Source: Cyclobacteriaceae bacterium (lineage in GTDB: Bacteria; Bacteroidota; Bacteroidia; Cytophagales; Cyclobacteriaceae). Taken from it: DNA of 64,000 bases. Made by a program: the position numbers and the translations under genes. Below the pieces are notes generated by a model. It ran no database searches. It was not told where the DNA came from and was given only the letters and a program-made list of their open reading frames with translations. Shown piece after piece: positions 53,744 through 62,939 of this stretch. Position 1 is the stretch's first letter, and each line of letters opens with the position of its first letter. The stretch lies in the NCBI GenBank assembly GCA_019638235.1, contig JAHBUE010000001.1:2466492-2530491 (forward strand), in the 5' to 3' direction.

Positions 53744-54277
53744 TTATTTAAGGGCATCAGCCGTTATGGTAACATGAAAGCGACATTCAACATAAAAAGA
53801 AACCGGGGTTTTGCTCAGGTTTCCCTGAAGCCTGATCGTTTCACTTTTATTGTTTTTTAAACGGGTTGAAAGTTCGTTTAATCCGGTATTGTCAATACTG
53901 AAATTTCCATTGGCCGATTCAACCAACGGAAGGTTTGTCAGCGTAGCAACGGTTTTATTATTCGACAGGCTAACGATTGATCCTCCGGAAAAAATCACAC
54001 CTGAACCAGCCAGATCGTAAACATAGTAGGTTACGCTATTCACTTTAACGTCTTTTATCTTTGAAGCATATTCGGCAATATCCGGATCATCTTTTATATC
54101 AAGCAATTGTTCTGCGCTATATGCCTTTCCGTCAGGGTTATCTGCTGTTTCATTAACAAAAAAATTAACCGGAATCTCGCCATCAAATGAAATTTCCTGT
54201 AAATCATCGAACAGGCCGCATGAAGAGGTTATCAGAAATAAGGCTAAAAACACAGGGAGTGTGCGGGAGGTTTTCAT
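53744..54277 (-). CDS. Hypothetical lipoprotein
   Basis: From ATG 54277 a lipoprotein signal ends in LITSSCGLFDDL (lipid Cys about 20). The rest (to 177 residues) is beta-rich, with SVTYYVYDLAGSGVIFSGGS, SNNKTVATLTNLPLV and a closing FYVECRFHVTITADAL strand. It looks like an immunoglobulin-like or adhesin-type sandwich; I recognise no family. It is convergent with the acyl-CoA oxidase gene, 12 bp apart, and divergent from corC/hlyC-like. Confidence 0.6.
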   Translation of the reverse strand: MKTSRTLPVFLALFLITSSCGLFDDLQEISFDGEIPVNFFVNETADNPDGKAYSAEQLLDIKDDPDIAEYASKIKDVKVNSVTYYVYDLAGSGVIFSGGSIVSLSNNKTVATLTNLPLVESANGNFSIDNTGLNELSTRLKNNKSETIRLQGNLSKTPVSFYVECRFHVTITADALK

Positions 54278-54408
54278 AGCTGTAGGGTTTATGTTTGTTC
54301 TTACTGCGTAAAGAAAACGCATTTAATCACGCGAAAAACCTACATAATCATGTAGATTTTTTGGAAAGTGGTATATCCGCCATCCCTAAAAAAATGATAC
54401 AAAATCCG

Positions 54409-54416
54409 TATCTTTG
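54409..54416 (+). promoter_or_regulatory. Possible -7 box for the CorC/HlyC gene
   Basis: TATCTTTG fits TAnnTTTG exactly and lies 14 bases before the ATG at 54431. No convincing TTG -33 element is found at normal spacing, so the call is tentative. Confidence 0.3.
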
Positions 54417-54430
54417 AGGCTTATTGTTCT

Positions 54431-55735
54431 ATGGCATTCAATATTTTCCTAACACTTTTCTTAGTTTTTCTTAACGGCTTTTTCGTGGCAGCCGAGTTTG
54501 CCATTGTTAAAGTACGTTCTTCGCAAATCAAGTTACAGGCCGGCACTGCTTCAAAAAGAGCTGCCCAGATCGTAATCGGCAATCTCGATGGCTTTCTTGC
54601 CGCAACGCAGCTTGGCATTACCTTAGCCAGTCTTGGGCTGGGTTGGATTGGCGAAGACGTAGTTTCTGAACTAATACTTATGGCCATGAACGGAATCGGG
54701 CTTGAACTTAGTGAAGCCGCAGCCCATAAGTTGGCCCTGCCGATTGCATTTGTGACGCTGACCATCATGCACATTGTTTTCGGAGAACTTGCTCCCAAGT
54801 CGGTAGCGATTCGTTACCCCACACCTACTACGTTAGCGGTTTCTATTCCGTTGCGCATTTTTTATTTCGTTTTCAAACCGTTTATTAGTCTGCTTAATGG
54901 GTTTGCTAACCTGATTCTTAAAATGCTTGGCATTAAACCTATCAGCGAACGTGAAATACACTCGGAAGAAGAATTGAAGCTGATTATTGCCGAAAGTGAA
55001 GAAGGCGGTGAGATTGAGCATTCGGAGCGTGAACTGATTCAAAACGTATTCGATTTTGATGACCGGGTAGTGCGGCAGATTATGATACCACGCATAAAGA
55101 TATCCGCCATTAAATCTACCTTGAGTATGGAGGAGGCGCTCACCTACGTATTGAAAGAAGGCTACACGCGCTACCCGGTTTTTGGTAAAAACCTGGACGA
55201 TATTCTGGGTGTTATTCATAGCAAAGACATTATCAGGAACTTCATTGAAAAAACCAACCGACCGATTACTGAGATATTACACAAGCCGCTTTTTATTGCT
55301 GAAAGTAAACCGATAGATCGTTTGCTTCGCGATTTTCAAAAAATGAAAGTTCAAATGGCGGTTGTCATCAGCGAGTATGGCGGAACCATAGGCATTGTTA
55401 CATTGGAAGATATATTGGAAGAACTTGTTGGTGAGATACAGGATGAACACGACCATGAAGCGCAGATTGTAACGAAAACGGGAAATTCGTACAAGGTTGT
55501 GGCTACTTCTTCTCTTCGCGATATTAATAAGTATATTACTATTCCGTTTAAGGAATCGGATGAATATGAAACCCTTGCGGGACTCATTCTTTATTCCGAA
55601 CCGAAAGTAATGGCTCAGGATACTGTGCTAACCATAGAAGGGTACAACATTAAAATTCTGAAAATGAGCCGCACGCTGCCGGAGTTGGTTGAAATTACTC
55701 CGCTACCATCTGATAAAGAAGAAGGCAGCGAATAA
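54431..55735 (+). CDS. CNNM/CorC (HlyC) family transporter-like protein
   Basis: Hemolysin-family membrane protein, related to CorB/CNNM Mg transporters. The DUF21 domain (about 1-190) has three to four membrane helices, beginning MAFNIFLTLFLVFLNGFF and including MHIVFGELAPKSVAIRYP. Two CBS domains follow (about 210-330, MIPRIKISAI and ILGVIHSKDI) and then the CorC_HlyC domain (about 345-430, YKVVATSSLRDINKYI). At 434 residues it is standard length. The name hemolysin is historical; transport or regulation of divalent cation levels is the modern reading. Confidence 0.9.
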   Translation: MAFNIFLTLFLVFLNGFFVAAEFAIVKVRSSQIKLQAGTASKRAAQIVIGNLDGFLAATQLGITLASLGLGWIGEDVVSELILMAMNGIGLELSEAAAHKLALPIAFVTLTIMHIVFGELAPKSVAIRYPTPTTLAVSIPLRIFYFVFKPFISLLNGFANLILKMLGIKPISEREIHSEEELKLIIAESEEGGEIEHSERELIQNVFDFDDRVVRQIMIPRIKISAIKSTLSMEEALTYVLKEGYTRYPVFGKNLDDILGVIHSKDIIRNFIEKTNRPITEILHKPLFIAESKPIDRLLRDFQKMKVQMAVVISEYGGTIGIVTLEDILEELVGEIQDEHDHEAQIVTKTGNSYKVVATSSLRDINKYITIPFKESDEYETLAGLILYSEPKVMAQDTVLTIEGYNIKILKMSRTLPELVEITPLPSDKEEGSE

Positions 55736-55741
55736 GGAGTG

Positions 55742-56710
55742 TCATTCTGAAAGCCCCGTTGTAAGCGACTCAACAATTTCCTTCATCGGGCGAATGCTGT
55801 GTACGTGTTCAATGGCAGGGCCTGCACACCATAAAGTTTTGTAGGTTGCGCCTGTGGCAGCCTTCTCTACGGCTTTCATGCCGCGAAAGGCTACTATCAT
55901 TTTAATGTATTTTTTCAGTCGTTTGTTATTGTTCATCAACCGCTCAAGCCAACTTGCCTCTGTTCCCATCTGCTGAACATACGGTGTATTAATTACCGTT
56001 AAAGGCGACCCGGAAAGTTTATTCGTGCGAACAATATCTTTCGCACCATAGTCGATTAACGCTTGCTTATACTCCTGCGTAACATCGGCTTCGTTACTGG
56101 CAATAAAAATAGTACCTACCGAAACGCCTGCCGCACCCCAACTCATTACTTCTTTTATATCATGAGCGGATGCAATACCACCAGCGGATATAATAGGAAT
56201 ATTGAGGTTTTCTTTCAAGAGCGTTACCAATTCTTTCGGTGAGATATTACCGGCATGCCCGCCTGCTTCATTGTTTACGGCAATTACAGCATTAGCGCCA
56301 AGCGCCTCAACCTTTTTTGCATACGTTAGATCTACTACATCGCAAAAAACCTTGATACCAAGTGGATTGCACCGTTCAATAACTTCTTTAGGATTACCGA
56401 GTGACGTGATAATAAAATCAACTTTCAGTTCCACTAATGTATCTAACTGCGCTTTATACTTTGGGTTCGATTTATTCACAATCAGGTTTACACCAAACGG
56501 TTTATTGGAAGAAGATTTTATTTCATGAATTGCCGCCCGCAACTCACTATCCGTTCGGTAGTTTAATGCCGGGAATGCGGCTGTAACACCATTCTCCAGC
56601 GCTGCCTTCACCATTTTTGTATTGGAAATAAGAAACATTGGCGCAACAATGATTGGGTAATCAATACCCAGAAGTTTGTCGAGTGTCTGAGGAGTGGTAT
56701 TTGTAGTCAT
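55742..56710 (-). CDS. Nitronate monooxygenase family (2-nitropropane dioxygenase-like) flavoprotein
   Basis: FMN-binding TIM barrel of 322 residues. GIDYPIIVAPMFLISN starts the barrel, FGVNLIVN and FIITSLGNP are middle strands, AVNNEAGGHAG carries the family's active-site His, and PIISAGGIA with GAAGVSVGTIFIAS holds the FMN phosphate. It oxidises nitronates or, in some members, reduces enoyl groups or acts on quinones; the sequence cannot separate these. It lies 3 bp after the hypothetical exported protein gene on the same strand, so a bicistron is likely. Confidence 0.87.
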   Translation of the reverse strand: MTTNTTPQTLDKLLGIDYPIIVAPMFLISNTKMVKAALENGVTAAFPALNYRTDSELRAAIHEIKSSSNKPFGVNLIVNKSNPKYKAQLDTLVELKVDFIITSLGNPKEVIERCNPLGIKVFCDVVDLTYAKKVEALGANAVIAVNNEAGGHAGNISPKELVTLLKENLNIPIISAGGIASAHDIKEVMSWGAAGVSVGTIFIASNEADVTQEYKQALIDYGAKDIVRTNKLSGSPLTVINTPYVQQMGTEASWLERLMNNNKRLKKYIKMIVAFRGMKAVEKAATGATYKTLWCAGPAIEHVHSIRPMKEIVESLTTGLSE

Positions 56711-56713
56711 AAT

Positions 56714-57388
56714 TTAATAGCCGTGTCGAAATGGATTTCTTTTATTATACCTTTCAAGAAACAGATACAACTTAATATCCTTGTCATCTTTGCTTGCTTT
56801 ATATTCAATCCACAATTCCTCATCATCCTTTATAAGGTGTTCAAAATTTTTCAACGTTGCCTTATACCTTTTTCCATCACGCATATCCAATAAAAATTTC
56901 ATGGGTCTGCTTTGCGGAGTGGCTACCGAATACATGCTTGGTAAAGTAGTGTACAGTTCAGGCATATAATTTCTGATATAATAGATCAGACTAATGGTGC
57001 CTAATTTGAATACACGTGCAAACGGGTAATCTAATTTTTCTCTTCCTTCACTCCACCCATACGGAAAGATCAACTTATTCAAATAAAGCGACTGTCCATC
57101 AAAATAACCCCAAATCCTTCTGGAGTCGATCTCATACTTTTCATCAGACAAAGTATAAACTATTTTACCCTCTTTATACAAGTTCCAGAAAAAATCGCGG
57201 CTCCTATAATCAAGATGAGTTTCGATAGCTTCAACGGAAACAGGCTCGTTATTAGGAAAATCTTTAAAGGTGAGATAAATACCTGGAGCAATATCTAACA
57301 ATGATGCACGTTCATCTAAACTCTGACCAAACACAAATATTTCGGTTAAAAAAAAGAACGAAATAATCAAAAATCTATTCATACTCAT
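56714..57388 (-). CDS. Hypothetical exported protein, 224 residues
   Basis: Signal peptide about 1-21 (FLIISFFFLTEIFVFGQ); an ATG two codons in (57382) is an equal start. The body contains DIAPGIYLTFKDFPNNEPVS near residue 33, many Tyr and charged residues, and a C-terminus NKRNPFRHGY. The opening 'G-I-Y-L-T-F-x-x-F' resembles a short motif seen in several Bacteroidota exported proteins of unknown role. No enzyme motif. It lies between the ABC-F gene (7 bp after it) and nitronate monooxygenase. Confidence 0.6.
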   Translation of the reverse strand: MSMNRFLIISFFFLTEIFVFGQSLDERASLLDIAPGIYLTFKDFPNNEPVSVEAIETHLDYRSRDFFWNLYKEGKIVYTLSDEKYEIDSRRIWGYFDGQSLYLNKLIFPYGWSEGREKLDYPFARVFKLGTISLIYYIRNYMPELYTTLPSMYSVATPQSRPMKFLLDMRDGKRYKATLKNFEHLIKDDEELWIEYKASKDDKDIKLYLFLERYNKRNPFRHGY

Positions 57389-57395
57389 TTACAAC

Positions 57396-59264
57396 TTATA
57401 CAACCTCTATTAATTCGGCAAGCTCCATCCAACGCATAGTTTTCGCATCAAGGCTATCTGCAATATTCTGAAGCTGCTGACCTAACTCTTGCAATTCTTC
57501 ATGATTAGTAATGCCTGAATTAAGTTTCTCCTCTAACTCACGTTTCTGTTGCTCTAAGTTTTCAATCTCTTTCTGAACTTGTTCGTACTCCTGTTTATCT
57601 TTGTATGAAACTTTTTTCGAAACAGGCTTTTCTTCTTGTACCGATGATTTTGTTTCTACTGGTTTTGCCTGGCTTATCTCCTGCTCATCTGTCCAGTCGC
57701 GGTAGTCGGTGTAATTGCCATTGAAGAAACGGATTCTTCCTTCGCCTTCAAATACAAATAACTGGTCTACAAGATGATCCATAAAATAACGGTCGTGCGA
57801 AACTAACAACAGGCAGCCGGTAAATTTTTCCAAAAACTCTTCCAGTACATTCAGTGTGTCAATATCAAAATCGTTGGTCGGTTCATCAAGAATTAAAAAA
57901 TTCGGGTTCGTAACCAACATTTTCAGCAACTGCAACCGCTTCTTCTCTCCCCCACTTAATTTTTCCACATACGTGTATTGCTTCTCTGGCGGAAACAGGA
58001 AATTATCCAAAAACTTTGAAGCTGATACCTGCGAACCATCCGACAGTGTAATGAACTCGGCAATGTTTTTAACCTCTTCAATTACCCGGTTGGCCGGATT
58101 GAGGTTCATTGAATCTTGTGTAAAGTACCCAAACTTTGTGGTAACACCGGGCAGCACCTCACCGCTATCGGGTTTAAGGCGTTGTGTAATCAAATTCAAA
58201 AAGGTGCTCTTCCCCACTCCGTTATTACCCACAACACCAATGCGGTCATGCTTCTTAAACACATAAGAAAAATTATCCACCATCGTTATGCCGTTAAAGG
58301 TTTTCGATAAATGATTAACTTCTAATATTTTTCCGCCCTGGCGTGTTTCTTTAATATCGAGTTCAAGCCTGTCCTTGCGCAAATCCTGCGAGGCTTTTTC
58401 CTTCAGTTCATAAAAGGCTTCCACCCTGTATTTCGCTTTTGTTCCGCGCGCTTTTGGCTGACGCCTCATCCATTCAAGTTCTTTCTTTAACAGGTTACGC
58501 GCCTTGCTTACTTCGGCTTTCAATATCTCTTCGCGCTCTGCTTTCTTTTCAAGATAGTAAGCATAGTTGCCTTTATACCGGAAAAGTTGCTGGCGGTCAA
58601 GTTCAATGATTTCGGTTGCCACCGCGTCCAGAAAGTAACGGTCGTGTGTTACCATAATCAACGTAATCTGCGGCCCTGCCAAATAATTTTCCAACCATTC
58701 AATAGCCGACAGGTCAAGATGGTTGGTTGGCTCATCCATAATGATGAGGTCAGGCTCATTCAATAAAAGTTGCGCTAAGAAAATCCGTTTTTTTTGCCCA
58801 CCCGAAAGCTCACTGAATTTCTTATCCATATCGGGCACACCCAGTTTACCGGTTACTTCCTGCACTTTTGAATCGTAATCCCACGCACTTAGTTCTTCCA
58901 TTTTTTCTAAGGCAGCCTGCATACGTTCAGGCGCAACATCGGGATGATGCAGGCAATCTTCATATTCCTTTACTGCACGCGCCACTTCGTTGCTGTCATT
59001 AAAGAGAACATCCTTTACCAACAGGTTTTCATCAACCACCGGTTGTTGTGTAAGATAGCCAAGCCGGATGCCTTCACGGATAACAACCGTTCCGGAATCA
59101 GACGATAGTTCGCCTGTTAAAATTTTCAACAGGGTTGATTTACCAACACCATTATTGCCTACAAAGGCTAATTTCTCGCCTTGCGATATGCCTAAAGAAA
59201 GGTCTTTAAACAGCCAGCGGTCATTAAAGGATTTTGAAATAAGTTCGGCAGAAAGGTAGTTCAC
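57396..59264 (-). CDS. ABC-F family ATPase (Uup-like)
   Basis: Cytoplasmic protein with two ATPase domains and no membrane part; ABC-F proteins act on ribosomes or, for Uup, on DNA and ribosome assembly. Domain 1: GNNGVGKSTLL, LSGGQKKRIFLAQ, IIMDEPTNHLD. The linker contains ELEWMRRQPKARGTKAKY, an ABC-F arm. Domain 2: GNNGVGKSTFL, LSGGEKKRLQLL, LILDEPTNDFD. The C-terminal coiled coil (about 555-622) favours Uup over EttA. At 622 residues it fits. No antibiotic-resistance-type extension is evident. Confidence 0.92.
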   Translation of the reverse strand: MNYLSAELISKSFNDRWLFKDLSLGISQGEKLAFVGNNGVGKSTLLKILTGELSSDSGTVVIREGIRLGYLTQQPVVDENLLVKDVLFNDSNEVARAVKEYEDCLHHPDVAPERMQAALEKMEELSAWDYDSKVQEVTGKLGVPDMDKKFSELSGGQKKRIFLAQLLLNEPDLIIMDEPTNHLDLSAIEWLENYLAGPQITLIMVTHDRYFLDAVATEIIELDRQQLFRYKGNYAYYLEKKAEREEILKAEVSKARNLLKKELEWMRRQPKARGTKAKYRVEAFYELKEKASQDLRKDRLELDIKETRQGGKILEVNHLSKTFNGITMVDNFSYVFKKHDRIGVVGNNGVGKSTFLNLITQRLKPDSGEVLPGVTTKFGYFTQDSMNLNPANRVIEEVKNIAEFITLSDGSQVSASKFLDNFLFPPEKQYTYVEKLSGGEKKRLQLLKMLVTNPNFLILDEPTNDFDIDTLNVLEEFLEKFTGCLLLVSHDRYFMDHLVDQLFVFEGEGRIRFFNGNYTDYRDWTDEQEISQAKPVETKSSVQEEKPVSKKVSYKDKQEYEQVQKEIENLEQQKRELEEKLNSGITNHEELQELGQQLQNIADSLDAKTMRWMELAELIEVV

Positions 59265-59376
59265 AAAAAGACTATTAAGTAATGTGCAAAGGTACGGTGA
59301 AGCCGGCAGGAATTATTCATTTGGGTGACAAATATCATTCGGGTGTTTATTTCTTAACCCTTATCTTGGCTTTCGG

Positions 59377-60387
59377 ATGGACTCAATAACGCATATAGCC
59401 CTGGGCGCTGTTGTTGGCGAAGCGATGGCCGGAAAAAAGCTTGGCAAGCACGCCATGTTTATCGGGGCAGTGGCGCAAAGTCTGCCCGATATTGATTTTG
59501 TTGCTTCCTTCTGGATGACTTTTTCGGAAAATCTGCTAGCTCACCGGGGTTTTACACATTCGTTCCTGTTTGTTGGTATTACTACTATCGGATTAGCGTT
59601 GTTTGCCGACCGATGGTATCGCAAACCCGATATGCGGTTGGGCGCCTGGATGGTCTTTCTCGGAACCCAAATGCTACTGCACCTGCTGGTTGACGGGTGC
59701 AATGCTTACGGTACCGGATGGTTCGAGCCGTTCAGTCATGCGCGCATTTCGTTTCATTTTCTTTTCGTTGCCGACCCGCTCTTTTCTGCCTGGGTTGGCA
59801 TAGCCGCCCTTGTGTTGCTGGTATTACGAACCGACCACCCGTTGCGCATGAAATGGGCTACGTGGTCATTGGCGCTTACGACATCATACCTGATTTATGC
59901 CGCGTATAACAAATTTACTATTGAACAGGACGTTGCCGCAGCCTTAAAAAAGCAAAATATTGAATACTCGCGCTACCTCACCACCCCCACACCGCTAAAC
60001 AGTTGGCTCTGGTTTGTGGCTGTTGAAGATGATAGCGGTTTTCATGTAGCGCACCGGTCGGTTTTTGACCGACAGCAAACAATCGACTTTCGTTATTTCC
60101 CAAGAAACAAAGAACTGCTTAGTGAAGTGGCCAAGCATGAATCACTGCAACACTTAGTTCGTTTCTCGCAAGGGTATTATACCGTAAAACAAAAAGACGG
60201 CAAACTGATTTTTAACGACCTGCGTTTCGGGCAAATTACCGGCTGGGCTACACCCGATAATGAGTTTGTGTTTCACTTTTACCTTAGCCATCCCGATGAT
60301 AACCTATTGGTTATACAACGCGGAAGGTTTGCAAATTGGAACAAAGAAACCGTAAGAGTGTTGTTCAGAAGGATACGAGGAAAATAG
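59377..60387 (+). CDS. YdjM-type membrane-bound metal-dependent hydrolase
   Basis: Integral membrane protein of the DUF457/YdjM family. MDSITHIALGAVVGEAM, SLPDIDFVASF, AHRGFTHSFLF and HLLVDGCNAYGTGW supply the conserved His and Asp set for metal binding within four to five membrane helices (about 5-175). The C-terminal 150 residues are soluble and beta-rich, with LNSWLWFVAVEDDSGFHVAH. E. coli YdjM is LexA-controlled; I saw no SOS box here. The chemical substrate is unknown. Confidence 0.85.
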   Translation: MDSITHIALGAVVGEAMAGKKLGKHAMFIGAVAQSLPDIDFVASFWMTFSENLLAHRGFTHSFLFVGITTIGLALFADRWYRKPDMRLGAWMVFLGTQMLLHLLVDGCNAYGTGWFEPFSHARISFHFLFVADPLFSAWVGIAALVLLVLRTDHPLRMKWATWSLALTTSYLIYAAYNKFTIEQDVAAALKKQNIEYSRYLTTPTPLNSWLWFVAVEDDSGFHVAHRSVFDRQQTIDFRYFPRNKELLSEVAKHESLQHLVRFSQGYYTVKQKDGKLIFNDLRFGQITGWATPDNEFVFHFYLSHPDDNLLVIQRGRFANWNKETVRVLFRRIRGK

Positions 60388-60389
60388 GG

Positions 60390-60418
60390 TTGTTCTCGAT
60401 AAAAATTTTGTAAATTTG
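60390..60418 (+). promoter_or_regulatory. Promoter of the PIN-domain toxin-antitoxin pair
   Basis: TTG (60390-60392), 18 bases, TAAATTTG (60411-60418) matches the Bacteroidota consensus. The antitoxin ATG follows 19 bases later. It begins straight after the upstream stop, so the pair has its own promoter. Confidence 0.6.
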
Positions 60419-60437
60419 GTACTATAAAGCACGAAAA

Positions 60438-60668
60438 ATGAGAACGCTAACTGTTTCGATATCTGATTTTGAGTTGGATACATTTGGAATCAAAAAGGAC
60501 AAGATTTCATTCTCGGAATTTCTGGATTTGGTGAGTAGGGAGCTGACAAGGCAAAATCTAAACAAAACAGTAGAATTAGCCGAAAAATATGGGCTTTCTA
60601 AAATGACAATGGATGAAATTACAAAGGAAGTCAAAGCCGTAAGAAAGAATGCAAAAACTCGTAATTGA
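60438..60668 (+). CDS. Antitoxin of a PIN-domain toxin-antitoxin pair
   Basis: Short acidic/basic protein of 76 residues beginning MRTLTVSISDFELDTFGI, an N-terminal strand of the ribbon-helix-helix or similar DNA-binding kind, then helices and a basic tail VKAVRKNAKTRN. I do not match it to a named family. The assignment rests on place: its last 20 bp overlap the start of the PIN gene, the classic toxin-antitoxin order, with one promoter ahead of both. Confidence 0.7.
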   Translation: MRTLTVSISDFELDTFGIKKDKISFSEFLDLVSRELTRQNLNKTVELAEKYGLSKMTMDEITKEVKAVRKNAKTRN

Positions 60669-61065
60669 TACAAATGTATTTGTATCTGCGCTTATCCAGA
60701 AAGGCTACTCCTATCTTATAGTCAACGACATTTTCATTGCAGGGAAAATTGAATTATGTATTTCGGATGAACTCCTGCAAGAATACTATACTGTTTTTAA
60801 CCGAAAGAGATTTTCTAAATACCCCGACTTTCACGACAGGGTGCAGAAATTAATTGCAGATATTGAAACCAAGTCTTCTCTGTTCACTCCGAAAAAGAAG
60901 ATTACACTAATTTCAGATGTAGATGATAATAAATTATTGGAATTAGCTGACGAGAGTAAAGCGGATTTCTTGATAACCGGAAACACAAACGATTTCACAA
61001 TTCAAAAATATAAACGGACAAAAATCGTAACGCCAAGAGAATACTGGGAAAATTTCAAACCATGA
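60649..61065 (+). CDS. PIN-domain toxin (VapC-like putative RNase)
   Basis: PIN-domain protein of 138 residues. LVIDTNVFVSALIQKG gives the first acidic residue (Asp7), LLQEYYTVF the Glu, DVDDNKLLELADESKADF the central acids, and LITGNTNDF the last, a complete magnesium-binding set for RNase action. It resembles the 'toxin-antitoxin system toxin component, PIN family' group. Expected to cleave RNA when the upstream antitoxin is lost. The gene is intact and shares 20 bp with its partner. Confidence 0.85.
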   Translation: MQKLVIDTNVFVSALIQKGYSYLIVNDIFIAGKIELCISDELLQEYYTVFNRKRFSKYPDFHDRVQKLIADIETKSSLFTPKKKITLISDVDDNKLLELADESKADFLITGNTNDFTIQKYKRTKIVTPREYWENFKP

Positions 61066-61086
61066 AAAAATTGGTAGTAAAATAAA

Positions 61087-62256
61087 TTACCCCCTCTGCT
61101 TGTAATAAAACGTAACAATAAACAACAGGAAGCGGAATATGTCATACGCGCTGCGTTGCAGAAACTTTTCCCATAAGGTTAGCTTTTCACTGTAATTCTC
61201 GTTTGTAACCTGTATGCAGTCGTTATCAATAATACGTTGCAAACGGGCTTCCGCATCTTTTGCAAAGTCTTCATCCAATATGTCAAGGTTTAGCTCAACG
61301 CTGGCGTATGCGCTGATGTTGTTCAGGTTATACGAACCAACCGTTACCCACTTTCCATCATAAGTAGCTAATTTGGCATGCAATACTTTCGGCTGATATT
61401 CGTATAGTTCAATTCCATTGCGCAAAAACCAGCTATACATATAGCGCTCGGCATACTTGGCAATCATCACATCGGAGATACCAGCCTGGATAATCCTGAT
61501 TTTCACACCGCGCTTTGCTGCATTGGCAATAAAACGCTTCAGCATGTTGCCGGGAATAAAATAACTGGACATCATCGTAATGTGCGACTTCGCTTCTTTC
61601 AGCATGTCTATGTAGCTGATTGATATTTCGCGTTTTCTATGCACCCAATCGTTAATGCGAGGCCGTACCCAAATACGCTTTTCGTTCCCGCTATCAGGAG
61701 GCAACACAATGTGGGTAAAGGTTTCTTTACTTACGCGCTTTTCACAAATCTGCTGAAGCAACAATCCTAACGGCCCTTCTACGTATGCAGCCCAATCGAG
61801 CCAGGCCAGATTTTCTGTTGTATCGTTGTAGTGATTGCCTATGTTTATACCGCCCACTAAACTTTTCTTCCCATCGACAACCAAAATTTTGTGGTGCATC
61901 CTTCTGCCAAAATAAAAATACCTGCTTTTGAAATAGGCGGCAAAAAAACGAAAGTAAATTCCTGACGCCCGTAGTTTAGCTATTATCTCATCCGAAAAAT
62001 TCTGTGAGGCATACCCGTCAATAACAATGTAAATTTTTACACCCCGGCCAGCGGCCTCCAGCAACGCACGGATTACCTCCATGCCGGTTTCATCGTTTTC
62101 AAAAATGTAGGTTTGCAAATGAATGGTGTGCCGGGCCTCGCGGATAAGCTGCTGTGCTAATGTAAAATACTCATGTCCGGCACGAACAAGCCGTGCCATA
62201 TCATTACCGGTATAGCCCTGCCGGGTAATGGTTATAGCATCAGGCCTGTCTTCCAT
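61087..62256 (-). CDS. Phospholipase D-like / cardiolipin synthase type enzyme
   Basis: Member of the PLD superfamily with two HKD motifs: MHHKILVVDGKKSLVGGINIG (about 122-142) and LHAKLATYDGKWVTVGSYNLN (about 293-313). Such a pair is typical of ClsB-like cardiolipin synthases. There is no N-terminal membrane anchor; the C-terminus has a hydrophobic stretch (IFRFLLFIVTFYY) that may touch the membrane. At 389 residues it is close to ClsB. It lies convergent to the toxin gene. A nuclease-like PLD role is less likely because of the acyl-like arrangement of both domains. Confidence 0.85.
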   Translation of the reverse strand: MEDRPDAITITRQGYTGNDMARLVRAGHEYFTLAQQLIREARHTIHLQTYIFENDETGMEVIRALLEAAGRGVKIYIVIDGYASQNFSDEIIAKLRASGIYFRFFAAYFKSRYFYFGRRMHHKILVVDGKKSLVGGINIGNHYNDTTENLAWLDWAAYVEGPLGLLLQQICEKRVSKETFTHIVLPPDSGNEKRIWVRPRINDWVHRKREISISYIDMLKEAKSHITMMSSYFIPGNMLKRFIANAAKRGVKIRIIQAGISDVMIAKYAERYMYSWFLRNGIELYEYQPKVLHAKLATYDGKWVTVGSYNLNNISAYASVELNLDILDEDFAKDAEARLQRIIDNDCIQVTNENYSEKLTLWEKFLQRSAYDIFRFLLFIVTFYYKQRG

Positions 62257-62508
62257 AAAAGCAAATCAACAGAAAAAATATCAACACCGGCATTACCGGG
62301 AGTAATTCAATACTAATCAAAAATTATTTTTTCAAAAACCGGAACCTTCCGCAACATCTTCCGTTTATTTGTATGAACATTAAAAGGTATTGATTTACAG
62401 TAAGTTACATAAAATTTTTAACGAATACGCTCTCACCGCATTTTCGTTTGCGATGGAGCCGAAGCACGTAAGTAAATGCTGTGAAAGATGAAGGAAGGAG
62501 TGTTCTCT

Positions 62509-62844
62509 ATGGAATGGACTACAGTGTATATCGCAGGAAAACCCGGCTTTAAAGATGAAGTATTAAACAACCTGCTCAAATCAAATTTTCCGTTTATGCC
62601 CGGCTCGCCCGAAAGCGACAGCCTTTACCTGTTATGGATGGACGACCGCCATTCGCTGCGCGAGTTGAAAAAGGCTATAGGTAGTAAAACGGTTTTCAAA
62701 TACAGGCTGAACTTCTACCCCAGCCTTGAGAAATATTTTGAAAGCTTACGCAGTAAGAAAAAGGAAGTAACCTTTACCCCGCAGGAAGAGGAACTCATCC
62801 AATCCATGATTGACAACCTGCAAGAGTACAAGGTTAGCGCTTAA
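62509..62844 (+). CDS. Hypothetical protein, 111 residues
   Basis: Start taken at ATG 62509 (MEWTTVYIAGKPGF); an ATG at 62488 adds seven residues. Small soluble protein with AGKPGFKDEVLNNLLKSNFP, a WMDDRHSLRELKKAIGSK helix and an acidic-basic tail QEEELIQSMIDNLQEYK. I recognise no family. It precedes the helical-repeat protein gene by 95 bp in the same direction. Confidence 0.6.
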   Translation: MEWTTVYIAGKPGFKDEVLNNLLKSNFPFMPGSPESDSLYLLWMDDRHSLRELKKAIGSKTVFKYRLNFYPSLEKYFESLRSKKKEVTFTPQEEELIQSMIDNLQEYKVSA

Positions 62845-62939
62845 GCCATACCCAGCCCATTCCAGATAAATTTCGCTTCCTGCCCAATCGGCAAGATATT
62901 ATTACCGAATAAGAATTTTTCCTGACCTTTACAGTTGTC

